From positions 12,902,326-12,966,325 of the forward strand of contig NC_072460.1 of the NCBI RefSeq assembly GCF_027596085.1: a stretch of DNA of 64,000 bases, given 5' to 3'. The notes beneath the pieces were generated by a model that had not been told where the DNA came from, did no database searches, and saw only the letters and a list, made by a program, of their open reading frames with translations. Below, piece after piece: positions 42,620-54,420 of the stretch (its first letter is position 1; the number at the start of each line of letters is the position of its first letter). Source of the DNA: Anoplopoma fimbria. Taxonomy: Eukaryota; Chordata; Actinopteri; Perciformes; Anoplopomatidae. A program made the translations under genes and the position numbers.

Positions 42620-45561
42620 GGCTGTGTTGGCTGAGGTGCGTCCGAGGAGTCGGCAAACCAAAGAATGTGTGATGGCTCTCAGGGAAGGGCTGGGTGACAA
42701 GGAGAAAACCTAGCGGCCTACGGCAGCTTTGCGTCATGACGTACGGCAGTATTGCGTCATGACGTACGACGTTCACGCATGAGGAGGGACAACTACGCTC
42801 CATATATAGGAATAGAGCTCAAGGTATGGCTTGTGATAGCCTATACAGTACAATAAGTGTAGGAGCTATTTATAGGATATTAGTATTTAGTTATTTTATG
42901 CATAAGTAATGTTTAATTATTCTAGATGCAATTGGCCACTACAATAAGTATATGCCTTAACGCTACTTGAACTGCTCACTTTATGATTGAAGTTGGCTAA
43001 ATGAAAATTGCAACTTTTGGAATACAAATGTAATTTAACAGCTGAGTTTACTCCTTTGTAGTGTATTTTATCATATTCTGCTATACCTTGCTGCACTGAG
43101 GCCATGCAGTTGTTGCATGCTGTGTGATGTTGAGCGTTTAGGTACTCAGGAACTGCCCTAACAATGACCTCATGAACAACACACGACATGACAACCTTGT
43201 TTATAGTGATGTTTACACAGATGGAAGATTCTAGGTTCTCAGGAATGTATTTCAAAAGGTATATGTCTCAAGATGTCTGAATGATGTATGTACTGCTCAA
43301 TATGTTTTATGCCTTTGTGCACATTGAGGGGATGCACAACATAGATATGAGTTCAGACTGAAGGCTGAGAGCCTCAGTCCATGCTGAATCTCTGTATTGG
43401 ATATTGATTCAATAAAGAAATTGTTGAAACTGCATCAATGGACCTGGACATCTTCCTTTATCCTTTGATATCAACTTATATACTACACCTTAACAGACAA
43501 AGGTGAGAAGGCCTTAATGTAACCTATTCTGATCATCCTGCCTTTACATGAATAGTGAACGGATTTAAATACTTAAAGCCCCCCCCCATCACTCAGGAAT
43601 ACGTGTTGCTTTGCTTCTCATGCTCACCTTAAACCCGAGTCTAAGGCAAGTATGATTGTGTGACGTCACAATTAGTGTTTGAAATTGGAATTCTTCAATG
43701 CACAAACGGAGTGAGCTAGAGAACGAAATCAGTGAAGAGGTACACATCATGTGTCAGGTATAGTTAAATAGGCTGGTAAATCCTCATGGTTTCCGGATTA
43801 AGAACTTTTATAGAGTTTCACTGGTTTAGAGTAGAAACCATATCAGACACAAGTTATCCTTGCAAGGACAGTATTTATCTCAAATTAGATTTTTAATATA
43901 TATTAAATTAAAGCAGCTTGCGCTTAACCTTACAAAGTAGGCAGTGAGTCAATGGACCCTATGTTAAATTATGTGTGTTTTGATTAAGACATTATTTTAA
44001 AGATGTTTTAATAAATCGTTGTCCCTTTGTGGTGTGTGTTTGACTTTGATCCCACTTGGATAAATGAATGCATGATTGCAATAAGGAATATGAGTGTCTG
44101 GCCGTGCAGGAATGATGGATTACTTTAGGCCTGTGAGATCATGGACTGATCCCATTTATTTTAGCAGCGTGGCTAAAACTCTGTCTTTGCCCAGTAGGAA
44201 CTCTGGCCTACATGTCACGTCCGTGGTCCCACTGTAAGCAGAAGTGGATTACTTAACATGGCCCACATAGCCTCACAGGCTAAATGGGACAGTCTCGCTC
44301 CATAAAATCGTGCAGTAACAGCATCACAGTGTAATACTTAAAGCACATGAAGATGGCAGCAAAGCTAAAGCATGAACAATGATGAAGCATATAAGTACAA
44401 AGTCTAATGTGGGCATCTTTGACCTGAAAACACCAATAGCTCGGACTTATGAAATGTTAACATGATTTATTTGGTCAAGGAACTTACTTAGTTAACTAAA
44501 TTCCTATATTTATTGATATTTTATATTTTTTTCTTAATGTATCAACTTAATATTTACTTCATTTTTAAAGTATACAATATAGAAGACAGTTTCTAAATAA
44601 TCACATCCTCTTTGCTCAATGCCTTATTGCCTTATGTGTTGTATAACATAAGCAGCCAACATTTGTCACTACAAAGATTTGAGGCTGTACTATATCTGTA
44701 ATATGACTGTAAACAAAACGCCCCATGTCGGTCATTTTATATCTGTGATGTATCTCTAACGAGCTGTTATTTCAGTCACATGACAGAAGTATGGGGAGGT
44801 CCATTCTCTTTGCAGCCAGTTTCTAGCTTTGAAAAATGGGGCAAGTAAAACCTCTCTAAATTATTAATGAAGTGAAGAATAAAAATGTCCTCAGTTTGAA
44901 TTTTAAATTGGAGATTTGTCTTGTTATTCTGATCCTAATAATAGCGCTTGTATTAATAGGTGTGTAGGTCACATTCATTTGTTGGAATCTCCTTCTTGAT
45001 GAAATAAATAGCACACACTGTGGCAGAAAACAGCCTCTTTATCCCTAAGGAGGTCACTGACTGACATTCTCACTTTCAGCCTTTCAGCGCCCCATTTCTT
45101 CACTTAGCTTAGATTCAGTCTCATTCCAGATTGATGCTGACAGTTTATTAGCATCAGTATTGTAGTAAGCTACTTTGCAACTAATCAGCATAGCATGTTT
45201 TTACAGAACTAACTGGCAAACAAATTACTGTTTTGATTTACCATCTTGCTAAGATACCTTGACACCATACATGAAATCATAGATGAGATGAATAGGACAT
45301 GGCGTTTTTAGACATAGTCTTAATTTAGTGAATGCCCCACATTAGCTTTGTCATCAAAAGCTTATTGCAGTAAACTCCACTCACCTCCAAAGCAGTGGGG
45401 TCAAATGGTGAATCCGAAGGACGCAGCATCCTAGGTTTCTGCTCTAGAGCCGGTTTTGGATCTACATGAGCCACAGGAATGCAGGGGTAAGGAGGACCCA
45501 GTCTGGGTTGGGTCACCGGTGAAGGAGACTTCTTAATGGAGGATTCTCTTTTAGGAGCCAT
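37170..45561 (-). CDS. myl6: Essential myosin light chain, long isoform (distal start, MYL6B/A1-like) of the same gene
   Basis: An upstream exon at 45385-45561 (59 codons, phase 0 end, GAG|GTGAGT) starts [11 protein letters not shown] and ends SPFDPTALE. Joined to exon 41965-41992 and the shared exons it gives 209 residues in frame. Human MYL6B has about 208. 'A1'-type light chains (MYL1, MYL3, MYL4, MYL6B) all have a MAPK/MPPK-type basic start and a proline-rich arm. That arm runs into an FDP/DLS...IEF..xQ..EFKEAF junction, and here the junction reads FDPTALE then IEFNLDQIH. This arm is rich in Pro and Lys but lacks the long Ala-Pro repeat. In the family the arm touches actin. The splice pairing is inferred from phase, motif and the MYL1 precedent. 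No transcript is available. Confidence 0.8.
37199..38961 (-). other. Last intron of myl6
   Basis: No coding exon is recognised. I looked specifically for a 44-45-base alternative exon encoding an AFV-[KR]-H-type tail with a stop and found none with proper splice sites. Confidence 0.5.
39718..41964 (-). other. Intron between the alternative exons and shared exon 3 of myl6
   Basis: This AT-rich intron holds the CArG box noted separately and a more GC-balanced segment at 41330-41700 around it. An open plus-strand frame at 41354-41707 has no family motif and is not called as a gene. Confidence 0.55.
41466..41475. promoter_or_regulatory. Perfect CArG box in myl6 intron
   Basis: CCATATTTGG matches the serum response factor consensus CC(A/T)6GG exactly. 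It lies in the intron after exon B, about 1.15 kb downstream of the proximal start. SRF drives smooth-muscle and cytoskeletal genes. Activity here is inferred. Confidence 0.5.
41965..41992 (-). other. myl6: myl6 alternative 28-nt exon B (long-form type)
   Basis: Bounded by TTTCCAG and G|GTAAGT, the exon encodes IEFNLDQIH plus one base completing Glu. The sequence matches the IEF-x-x-x-Q junction of long essential light chains (for example IEFNKDQLE in human MYL6B). It is exactly as long as exon A, 179 bases away, and in the same phase. Confidence 0.85.
42172..42199 (-). other. myl6: myl6 alternative 28-nt exon A (short-form type)
   Basis: Bounded by TCTCTCTGAACAG and G|GTGAGT, the exon encodes SDFSEDQII plus one base completing Glu. 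It corresponds to CDFTEDQTA of human MYL6. It shares F and DQI at the same positions with exon B, as expected of an old tandem exon duplication. Confidence 0.9.
42721..42875 (-). promoter_or_regulatory. Proximal myl6 promoter: tandem CRE-like repeats, TATA/CArG-like and MEF2 motifs
   Basis: Two 23-bp direct repeats (42721-42743 and 42744-42766, two mismatches) each carry the palindrome CGTCATGACG followed by TAC. This gives paired ATF/CREB half-sites (TGACG). About 35 bp farther from the gene lies CCATATATAGG (42800-42810). It is both a minus-strand TATA-like sequence and a near-CArG box with seven A/T bases instead of six. CTATTTATAG (42866-42875) fits the MEF2 consensus YTA(A/T)4TAR. All lie within 260 bp upstream of the short-form ATG. 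Motifs are seen; function is inferred. Confidence 0.45.
42876..45384 (-). other. Intron separating the two myl6 starts
   Basis: This 2.5 kb interval lies between the distal exon and the proximal promoter. A stretch at 43250-43440 ending near a plus-strand AATAAA (43411-43416) resembles the end of an old inserted sequence, but I cannot identify it. Nothing else is recognised. Confidence 0.45.
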
Positions 45562-46061
45562 TCCTAACGTCCTGGGCAGCCAGAAACTTCAAATCTCTGC
45601 ACAAGCTGCTGGTATGGGCTGCTGAGAGGAGGTATCAAGCTATGAATAAAGTGTGTCGGTTGTGCTGCTCCTGTGGAGCTGAGGGGAGGGGAGAGGAAAA
45701 GCAGGTTGATGATGCCGATGGTGCTCAGGGAGCAGTTGGATGAGGCAGAGGTGGACATAAAGAATAGCATTCGAGTGAATTTGTCAAGCAAAGCGTAGGA
45801 GGAGTAGAGATGAAAGCTCGAATGTATGAAGAGGGGGATCGATATAGAAAGAAGTAGACTCAGCTGTATGACTCCAAGCGCATGCTTTTATTTGGGTCAG
45901 AAATGTGTGTGAGTGTGTGTGTGTGTGTGTGCGTGTGTGTGTGTTGGGGCTCAATTGAAAGATTTTAGCCAAAAGCCTATTTTTCAGACTCATTAAGAGA
46001 TGTTATAAGGAGTGTCATATATTCTGTGTCTCATTACAAACCAGCATGTAGCTAATAATAA
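45562..46061 (-). promoter_or_regulatory. Candidate distal (long-form) myl6 promoter
   Basis: Upstream of the long-form ATG on the minus strand lie a CAGCTG E-box (45861-45866), a CAGTTG E-box near 45733 and a MEF2-consensus sequence CTAATAATAA (46052-46061). The combination is typical of striated-muscle light-chain promoters. A TG microsatellite (about 45905-45945) lies between them. No clear TATA box is seen. The role is inferred. Confidence 0.3.
45905..45945 (+). repeat. TG dinucleotide microsatellite
   Basis: About 20 TG/GT units with one GCG interruption are visible. Confidence 0.9.
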
Positions 46062-46569
46062 ACTGTTCTAGAATAAATATATGTTCTCTTTGTTTCTGCT
46101 CCCAGATCTGCTCTTCCTCCTATTTGCTGCAGACTTGCTGACACTGATGCTACATGCTCATGAAGAAGAGAAGCAGGACACTAGGTGTGAAACCATTCAC
46201 CAAGATTATAGCCAAATTAAGAATCGAACATGTGTTTTTCTCTGTGCAGGATTGAATGTCGATGATTCATACGCAATATATTGCCTGAACAGTGCACAAG
46301 GATCTACGAGTGGCCCGTCATATGTGGATATTTTGAATGGATATTTTGGGAATCAATGCTTGTATTTTTTTAGCTTGTACAACACTTGCGAATGGATCCA
46401 AATCGATCCCAAATACAATAGTATGAAGCATTTTTTTTTAACGTTTTTGTTTGTCTTGGTTTTCCTCATTCCCCCCTTGTTTTATAAATATTTATATTAT
46501 GTGCATGTTGTTTATTACAGAACAATACACAATACACATTTATATTTGTGGTTTACATTAAGTCAACTG

Positions 46570-48240
46570 TATTAAGTACACTTTTCATGGACTTGAGGAT
46601 TTCTGTTGTATGCTATGTTATACTTCCACTTTACTATATTTCAGAGGTAAGTTATTCTTTTCACTGCCTTATATTTATTTGTCAGATATAAATAAGTGCT
46701 CTACAGATTAAGATTTAAAATGTGAATGATTATATCATCATTTTTAGATTATGATCCATCATTATAGTCTGATTAAAGAGAATAATGAAATTGTATAAAA
46801 AAGCTCCACCTCAATTAGTTACAACATTACAATGCTGTTTAAACAGTATTGCACCTAAAACACTATATACTTAATATATTTATACTAATATAACACTGAC
46901 AGTGGTCATTCTGCTGCATAATGAGTACTTTAATCTTGCCACTTTAATTTGATTTTGCTCTTTTATTTTTTAAATTAACTTTTGAATGTATTATTATTGT
47001 TTATTTTCCACTGGTGAGGGGGTATTTTGTAACTGCTATTAGTCTACTGTAGTTATTTTCCCCCAAATGGTGGAATGCAGTACATTTACTCAAAATACTG
47101 TACTGAAATAGAATTTGAGGTACTTCCATTCTCTTGGTGATTTATAATTTGTTTATTTCTGATAAACTAAAGGATGAAATGTTCCTTTATTGGCTGAGAA
47201 GATCCCCTTCATCTTAAAATAAATAAACTATTAAAACTCTCTTGGATTGGCTGTAAAAAGCATGGTCACAGTGCTGGAAACAGGACTGTTTTCTGAGCTC
47301 ATGAAAAGTTGACTTTTTATTAATACATGGTTTCCACCAGAGGGTGACGCTGCAAACATGATGATCTTGTAGAATATAATGCATCGCTGTAGATGTAACT
47401 ACTCAATACTATTTCAAGGAGTTAGATTATACACAATCTTAAGCAGCAAATGCAACGGACACATTAATGCAGCACTAATATAAATCCAGGAACACTATAT
47501 AATAACACCCTGACGGACCATTTCACTGCAGAATGAGTAATATAACGTTTGATACTTTACGCAGATGTTGCAATACTTAAATATTTTTACTTAAGTAAGG
47601 TTTTGAATGCAGGACTTTTACTTGATATGTCGTATTTTTTACAATGTGGTATTATTTATTTTACTTATAAGCCAAGTTACGAATCTGTAAAATACTTCTC
47701 CCACCACCTGTTTATGTGCACAACATTTATAGTATGATTGAGCCGAAATGAGACAGTAGTTCAGAATAGTGCCACTAGATGTCACTATTATACAACAGGA
47801 AGACACGACCACGGAACGCTTTTTGCTTCAACGGGCTTCATCTCAAACCAAATTATAATCCGTCCGTTAATTGAGTTGTAGGTCTGCCTCATGCATGTTT
47901 TGCTACAACAGAGAGCCTGTGACTCAAAAAGAACAGTATTTTTACGATGATAACGATGATGAGGCATTGCATCTCTATCTCTCTGTCTATAAATCCATCC
48001 AGTGGTTGAAAGTAATAAAGGATTATTTTAACTAGGGAACATTTACAACACTCAACATTTCGAGGTACTTGTTCTCTACATGTGTATTTATATTTTATGC
48101 GACTTTATACTTTTGCACCACTCCATTTCAGAGGGAAAATGTTACTTTTTACTCCACCACATTTTTCTGACAGCTCTAGTTACTTCGCAGATTCAGATTA
48201 ATAATACAACATATAATATAAACCACACAATGAATAGATA
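46570..48240 (+). repeat. Cluster of fish repeat fragments rich in ACTTTTACTTAAGTA-type motifs
   Basis: At least four pieces of the same familiar teleost dispersed repeat can be read. They are about 46590-46690 (ATTTCAGAGG-type block), 47075-47135 (GCAGTACATTTACTCAAAAT then TTTGAGGTACTT), 47540-47700 (TTTTACTTAAGTAAGG, GAATGCAGGACTTTTACTTG) and 48060-48235. The last piece reads CGAGGTACTTG, CATTTCAGAGGGAAAATG, TTACTTTTTACTCCACCACA and TTCGCAGATTCAGATTA. They look like a non-autonomous element inserted more than once and then eroded. No coding capacity is seen. Confidence 0.55.
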
Positions 48241-51200
48241 TGGGCCATTCTGCAGAATCAGTCATTTTTATTTTAGTATGACCATGGGTAGGACTAATTC
48301 AAGAAGGGTACATTTCTATGGTAGCCTGATAAGTTTGTGCTTAACTTAAGTAAAATGATCTAGGTGTATCTATGGCTTTAAGCGTGACGCACTATTTCGA
48401 TATTAAATGATTGCATTTAACGTCACTGCAGAGAAAACAGATAAACAACTTCTGGCGTCACTCTACCCGCTCCTCCAATAATCAATGCTACCCACTCCTC
48501 AGTGGGTTTGGGGAACAATCCATCGCGCGCTCAATGGGCCTTGAAATTACCGTTTATGTGGCTCGAGCGTCAAAACAATAGCGACATAAGACCCTTGCTG
48601 CGAGACCAACGGCACTCCTGGCGCTTTAATAGCGGATCGAACATGCAAAATGAGGAAAAAAGACCCCCCTACAAAGCCATCCTGATTATCTACACAACAT
48701 GAAAAAAGCTACAGTGTATTTTTTTTTTTACTATTTTATTTTTGAAATGTTAATACATTCTGTCAGCCTGCAGCCTAATGCCAGCTGATTACTGATGGGT
48801 CGGCCGAGCAGACAGCTCAGTGGCAAGCAGTTTAAGAAGATTAGCAGTGCCTCACGTTTTCCTCATCATTCCCAACAATAATCCACCACAAGAGGCTAAT
48901 AATAACAATGGGAATATACGATATGCCTGCTTTCAAATAGATTACCTTTAATATAGCATACCATAATTAGCAAATTGAAACATTATCCTATCCATGTGTC
49001 TGCATAGTTCTTAACATGTCTGAATTAAATTTTCTAAATCAGAAGACACTTAATAGGAAACATTACTATCATCATTTTCCCTTTCTATAATTTTGTGTGC
49101 AGTGTTGTGAAAGCAAATTCAATTACTCCAACTTAAAGGAAATGTTTCAACAGATCCTCTGAGGTGCCCAACTGACTAATGAAATTATGGCAGTTCTCCC
49201 ACTATAATGCCATTCAAAGTCCCCCATGCTGCAGCAAATCTCCAAACCACCTGATTTATTTTTAATGATATTACACCCCTCAGTCGGCTGTGTCATGGTA
49301 ATAATCGGGGCTGCTCCAGCTGCCTCTAGATCACATTAGCCAGGCTTAATATTGACAGTGCTGGGCCCACTAAACAATGAGGCTACGGGGCTAGGCAGCT
49401 TAAAGGCTGCCTAGCCAATGGGCATACTGCAGGAGGTAGAGGTGGTGCAGGCCAGGATGCTCCAGTTCCCTATGCCCTGGAGGACTGGCACCATCATTAG
49501 GCAGCATCTTCTATAGTCCTGTGGAGCTTTAAACCCACCACTACCAGATCCAGACCCCACCCAGACTCCAGACATCAAAACCATACTGACAAGGGACCAT
49601 GAAACTAGTGGCAACTTGATTCCCTGCTAGTCTTTTATTAGATGAAAAAACCTGCCAGGACAACCGCTCAGCAGCTGCACCTTTGGTAGGTTCCTGCTGT
49701 TTCAAACGCTTTGGACAGCTTAGGGAAAACTTTTCTGCAGGGTTCACCTTGTACCAAAATGAAATCAGCTGTTGGACGTTCATCTTCAAGACTACAGACA
49801 AATGATCGCAATTTCTGATTCCCTTAAAGAAATGGAAAATAAATAAATGTGTGAAACACTCAAGAAATATTTTTACAATTTCTGATAGTTTATTATTTTG
49901 GGTCACGTCCAGAAAGAATGCAAGAAAAACCTTTTGCAATCTGATTTGATTAGAAAAGTGCTTTTATCCGTTATACTAATTTATGTTACAGGCTTGCCTA
50001 GTTTTTTTGTATTTGCATAATGGTCACACTGGGAATCAGAGGCCACTTGTGGGACACTTGCACCTGATCACAGAGACACTATGGCTCATTGCCAATCACA
50101 CCTCCACCGTTGAGTCTCCCAATTAAAAATCACCTGTATTTGTCCTTGGATTTGTCAGGTTGTATGACATCGGTTAGATACCCCTGTACACTGAGAATTT
50201 TTCTTCTGTCCCAAATTGTTATTTGGATCGGTGGGGATTTTGCACGGGGGCCCACAGATTACCGTCGTTGATTAGTGGTTGGGTGTAATCCTTTCAGCCC
50301 CTCTCTCTCCAAAACACCCCTGGGATATGCCCGTCTCCCTGAGGACCGGCAGCATGGCAGATGGATCCTCCTCCCCCTCGTCTGCCCCCACTAACAGCAC
50401 ACCCAAAAACACTGTTGATGTCCTGGGACGGAGGTTGTAAAGTATCCTGAATATGAAACCACAGGCACCTTTGTTTAGTGGCTCTCTCCCCACTTAGTGA
50501 GAATTGCCCTCAGGCCAGATTCCCATTCTGTAGCTACATTTCTGCCCAATTGGAATGTTTTCCAAATCCATTAGCCCAAAGGAAGAGGAATAAGATGCAC
50601 AAAATCTGCTCATATTGCCTGGATGAGATGCTGCTAGATCTTATCAAGACTCACTTTGTGAACTAGAAAACTCTAAGTTGTTGACATCTTAGTTTTATGG
50701 ATATGGAGAGCCATTTGCCCAAAAAATGTTTATGCTAGTGTCGAGTCAAAACATGGGATTATATTCCTACACAAGGAGATAAAGATAATTGTCTGTTCGT
50801 CTGTGGGGCATTAATTCAGTCTCTTTTGAGTGAATCTTTTATATTTGTATCTATCTTGCATCTTGTGTGTTCATGTGTAAAGATATTATGTACATTGGCT
50901 GCATATAGCACAGTTAAAACCTGCAACCGTAAACTCCAACTTATGTTGTGATCTAAATGATTAATATAGTTTGATCTCCAACGTTCTATGAAGAAAATAA
51001 ATTGGCTTGAGGTTTAACTTTTAAAATGATTCAACATTTAGACTTATCTAATATATCTCACTTAAATATGATTTACAGTGAAACATTAACAAAGAGTGGT
51101 GTAAGAATCAGTTTCCATCAAGAGATTTAATTTTAAAAGATCATGATTCACAACTGTCTGTGTGTGTGTTTATGTGTGTGTGTATGTGTGTATGTGTGTG

Positions 51201-52391
51201 TATGTGTAGACCACTGATTTCCCCCTGTGTGCAGCAGAATCAGTAGGCTGTCAGTCTCTCCCTCAGGAAAGTCTGCTTTAAGCACATTCAGCCTCAATGA
51301 GCAGCAAATGGAGAGAACTGAGCCCTGGGACTTCTTTACACAATCACACACAAGCACACAAACAGACAGACACACACATACAGACACACACATTTAAGCA
51401 ATAGAATGGAAAAACTTGAAAACAGTCAGGTAAAGTGCATATGCTGAAGATAGACTGGCTCAAGAAACTTTTCTAAAAAGTGTTACAGACAAAACTTGGA
51501 AAATGGTTGACACGAGAAAACTTTTATTTCTGGTTTGACAACAATACAATCTCATCTCCCTCATCATCCCCTGACATGACCCCCACCCCTTACCACGCCA
51601 ACCCCTCTTGCAAATCTACGCTCCCTCCATCTTTTATGATCACTACAAGGGGCTCAGCTTTCAGAAGCGGTCCAGGGAGCATGTGTGAGGAGCTTTAATT
51701 CCTATTGTATTCGTGCAGTCTTGGTGTGTGTGAGTGTGTCTGTGTTTTAGGGAAAGAGGGAGAGGGAGATAGAGATGAAGAAAAAGACAGGAACAAGGAC
51801 CCATCTGTCAGAGCAGCACACAAATCCCTCCCATTCCACTCTGAGTCCCAAGGGACCAGAGCGAGAGACAACTCACTTGTGGCAGCGTTTTTTGCGAGGT
51901 CGGAGGTTACCCCCATTAACAACAGCACTGAAATAGCTAATGTACGACTGGTAGACCCACTATTTTGGTAAGAAACTTATTTTGGACATGCAAAGTCAGC
52001 AATTAACTTCATAACTATGGTAAAACTTACATTTATTAGATGAATATTTTGGAGTACCCAGGTAAAAATCATACAAAGTCATCAAAAGTATGTTCAGATG
52101 TATCCACGGTGAACTCTTCCAGAAGGCTGGCTATCTATGTTACTACTTAAATGGGAGTAGGACACAATTCCCTCTCTGTTAGTCAGTCAGTCATTTGGGA
52201 AACCAATGGGAATTGTGGGAGACTGCGAGACTCCAATTCCCCATGCAGGCTGCAGGTGTGGTGAAGGCCATGCTCACACTCATGGGACAGAAAGCTATAG
52301 TGCATGTGTGTTGTGTGTTGTGAGGTGCATGAACCTGGGGACCTTTAGACACATCACATTAGAGTTGTTGCCTTACACATCATATGGGGAC

Positions 52392-52458
<67 letters not shown>

Positions 52459-54239
52459 CCAAGCGGCAGGGCTCCTCTTTTCTCTCTGTCCACATGCCTT
52501 TATGGCCAGTGCACTGACCAGGAGTGATTAGGGCCGTTGGCGAGGTGGATAAATGCTGTTTCAGCACGAGACATCATCTTGGGCAAGCGGTGACGCGTGA
52601 GCATCCAAGCAACAGATGCCTCCTCCCCCCCCCTCACCCCAACGCTTCCTATATCCAGCCATCTGTTAGGCTCTGTTCAATAAATCGTTGGATAAGTGCC
52701 TGTTTTTACGCAATGTTGCAGATGAGCCACGTGACAACATCTTATTTCTCAGACATGCAAATTGCACGGCACACTCAGAAACAGGAGAACCAACAGTGCA
52801 GTTGGCAAAGTTCAGTCTAAGTCTCGAACACAGCTGTGCCCAATCGCTCGCACAATAGTATCAATGCGGGGGCACGTGCGGCTCGCGAGACCCCGGCTGT
52901 CAATGGCCAGTGATGACAATAAACCCCCACTGCGCTGCGGCCCGCCACGCACGAGGATGGGCGGGCGTTTATTATGCCGTGGTATTTATAGTCAAAACTT
53001 GGGGAATATGTACAATATTGAGAAACGATTAGTGTATAAACAACAAAGGCCATATAGTCATTTCAAGACCTACACGGATTGCGTGGAAATAAATTGTGTC
53101 TATTCATTGGCAGTGTTTATGCTTAACTTTTATTATACAAAAAAACCCAACAACAAACAGATAAAGAAAACACTACATAAATAAATAGATAAAGTACAAA
53201 TTGAGGGCATATGCCGTCTTGACAATGTATGTTTCATTGATTGGCTAGTAGCAAATACGGAGTTACTGTGTTTACAATACCCCCTGACTGGGTCAGTTGT
53301 TGAGCCTACCATAAAGTACCTGTCTGTTCATCATAGCTCCAATCGATTCAATAATCAGATAGTCCTTGGGGACAGAATATGACGCTAAAAATGGAAGAAA
53401 ACAATTGAATAAGTGGGTGAACAACGCACACACCTGCTCTCTGCACACTGAGCTGTCAACATCACTTAAATACGCACACATGGAAGAGCGTCTCTTTACT
53501 CAGCGAAGACCAGGCCTACACTGTGTTTAATTAGGTGGAAAATTCATAATCCAACCGACTAATGAAGAGATAGATAATCGATTAAGATGGTTAACACAGG
53601 GATTTAAAACCGAATATAGGAATATGTGGGGGTTATTGACACATTTCCATGTGGGAAGATGTATATGCTAATAAAGCTTTAGGGGAACATCTATGCAGTG
53701 CAAGTGCTGTGAGAAATAATGTCGATCATTTTTGCTTTTTGCTAAAATTGCAACCAAACACTAAAATTCCTAACCATGTTACAGAGTGAAGCCTAAATAT
53801 TTAAGCAGATAATATATAGTGTGAGATGAAGCTAAGAAAGTTGGCGTTTGAGCAAATGGGGGAAATAATCTGTAGCTGGTAAAAAGTTGGAAGTCCCGTG
53901 TATGTGGGTAGATATGTGCTCCCATTAAAGATCAGATATATTCATTTACATTATTATCATTTATGATGGGCATGTTTAGGATCTAACTGTTTCCCAATGC
54001 GTGCACGTTTTCTGCACTGACTCAATCCCTCCAAGTGTATAAGGACCTCGTGATTTACAAATAAACACTGTCTGCACGTGCACATGGGCGCGCACTCTAT
54101 CTGCCCCTCACTCATCTGCTGGATGAAACTTCTGGCCACGAGCCCGCCACGCGCGTTTGGCTGAGTTGGTGGTGGGTGGGGCGCCTGGGGGAGGGGCTTA
54201 GCCGGTTAAAGGCCACCATATCAGACAGCTCGTGTCATT
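48241..54239. other. Intergenic upstream of neurod4
   Basis: No exon is recognised. The region contains a CA microsatellite, a TG-rich tract at 51158-51207, a CpG-richer patch at 52860-52980 and motif-dense segments at 48780-48930 and 49190-49420, with E-boxes and TAAT cores. These last could be neurod4 enhancers, but only cross-species conservation would tell. Confidence 0.4.
52393..52457 (+). repeat. CA dinucleotide microsatellite
   Basis: A perfect CA run of about 32 units. Confidence 0.97.
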
Positions 54240-54420
54240 TGTAGATGAAAGTTCCACGCGCACTCATGATTATCTGAGGACACAGAGGAGTTCGGGACAC
54301 TGGCGGATGCTTGAAGAGAGAAACGAAATTACTCTGGACTTATCACTCAGCTGCAGATCTCTTTTTATTTAGACCAGTGTTTCTTTTATTTTGCACAGAG
54401 CGAGCGGTAAATACAAACAG
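54240..54420 (+). promoter_or_regulatory. neurod4 promoter and untranslated first exon
   Basis: A clear donor, AAACAG|GTGAGT (GT at 54421-54422), pairs with the acceptor TGTATTTTTCAG at 55380 just before the coding exon. This makes a 960-base intron and a non-coding first exon, the usual NeuroD-family structure. Upstream are a CATCTG E-box (near 54113), a CACGTG site (54075-54080) and a CAGCTG E-box inside the leader (54348-54353). The exact start is not visible. Confidence 0.5.

Noticed and set aside
46081..46575. 164-residue plus-strand open frame
   Set aside because: It lies upstream of the distal myl6 exon in AT-rich DNA, shows no family motif or splice context, and its second half is Phe/Tyr/Leu-rich as expected from T-rich sequence.
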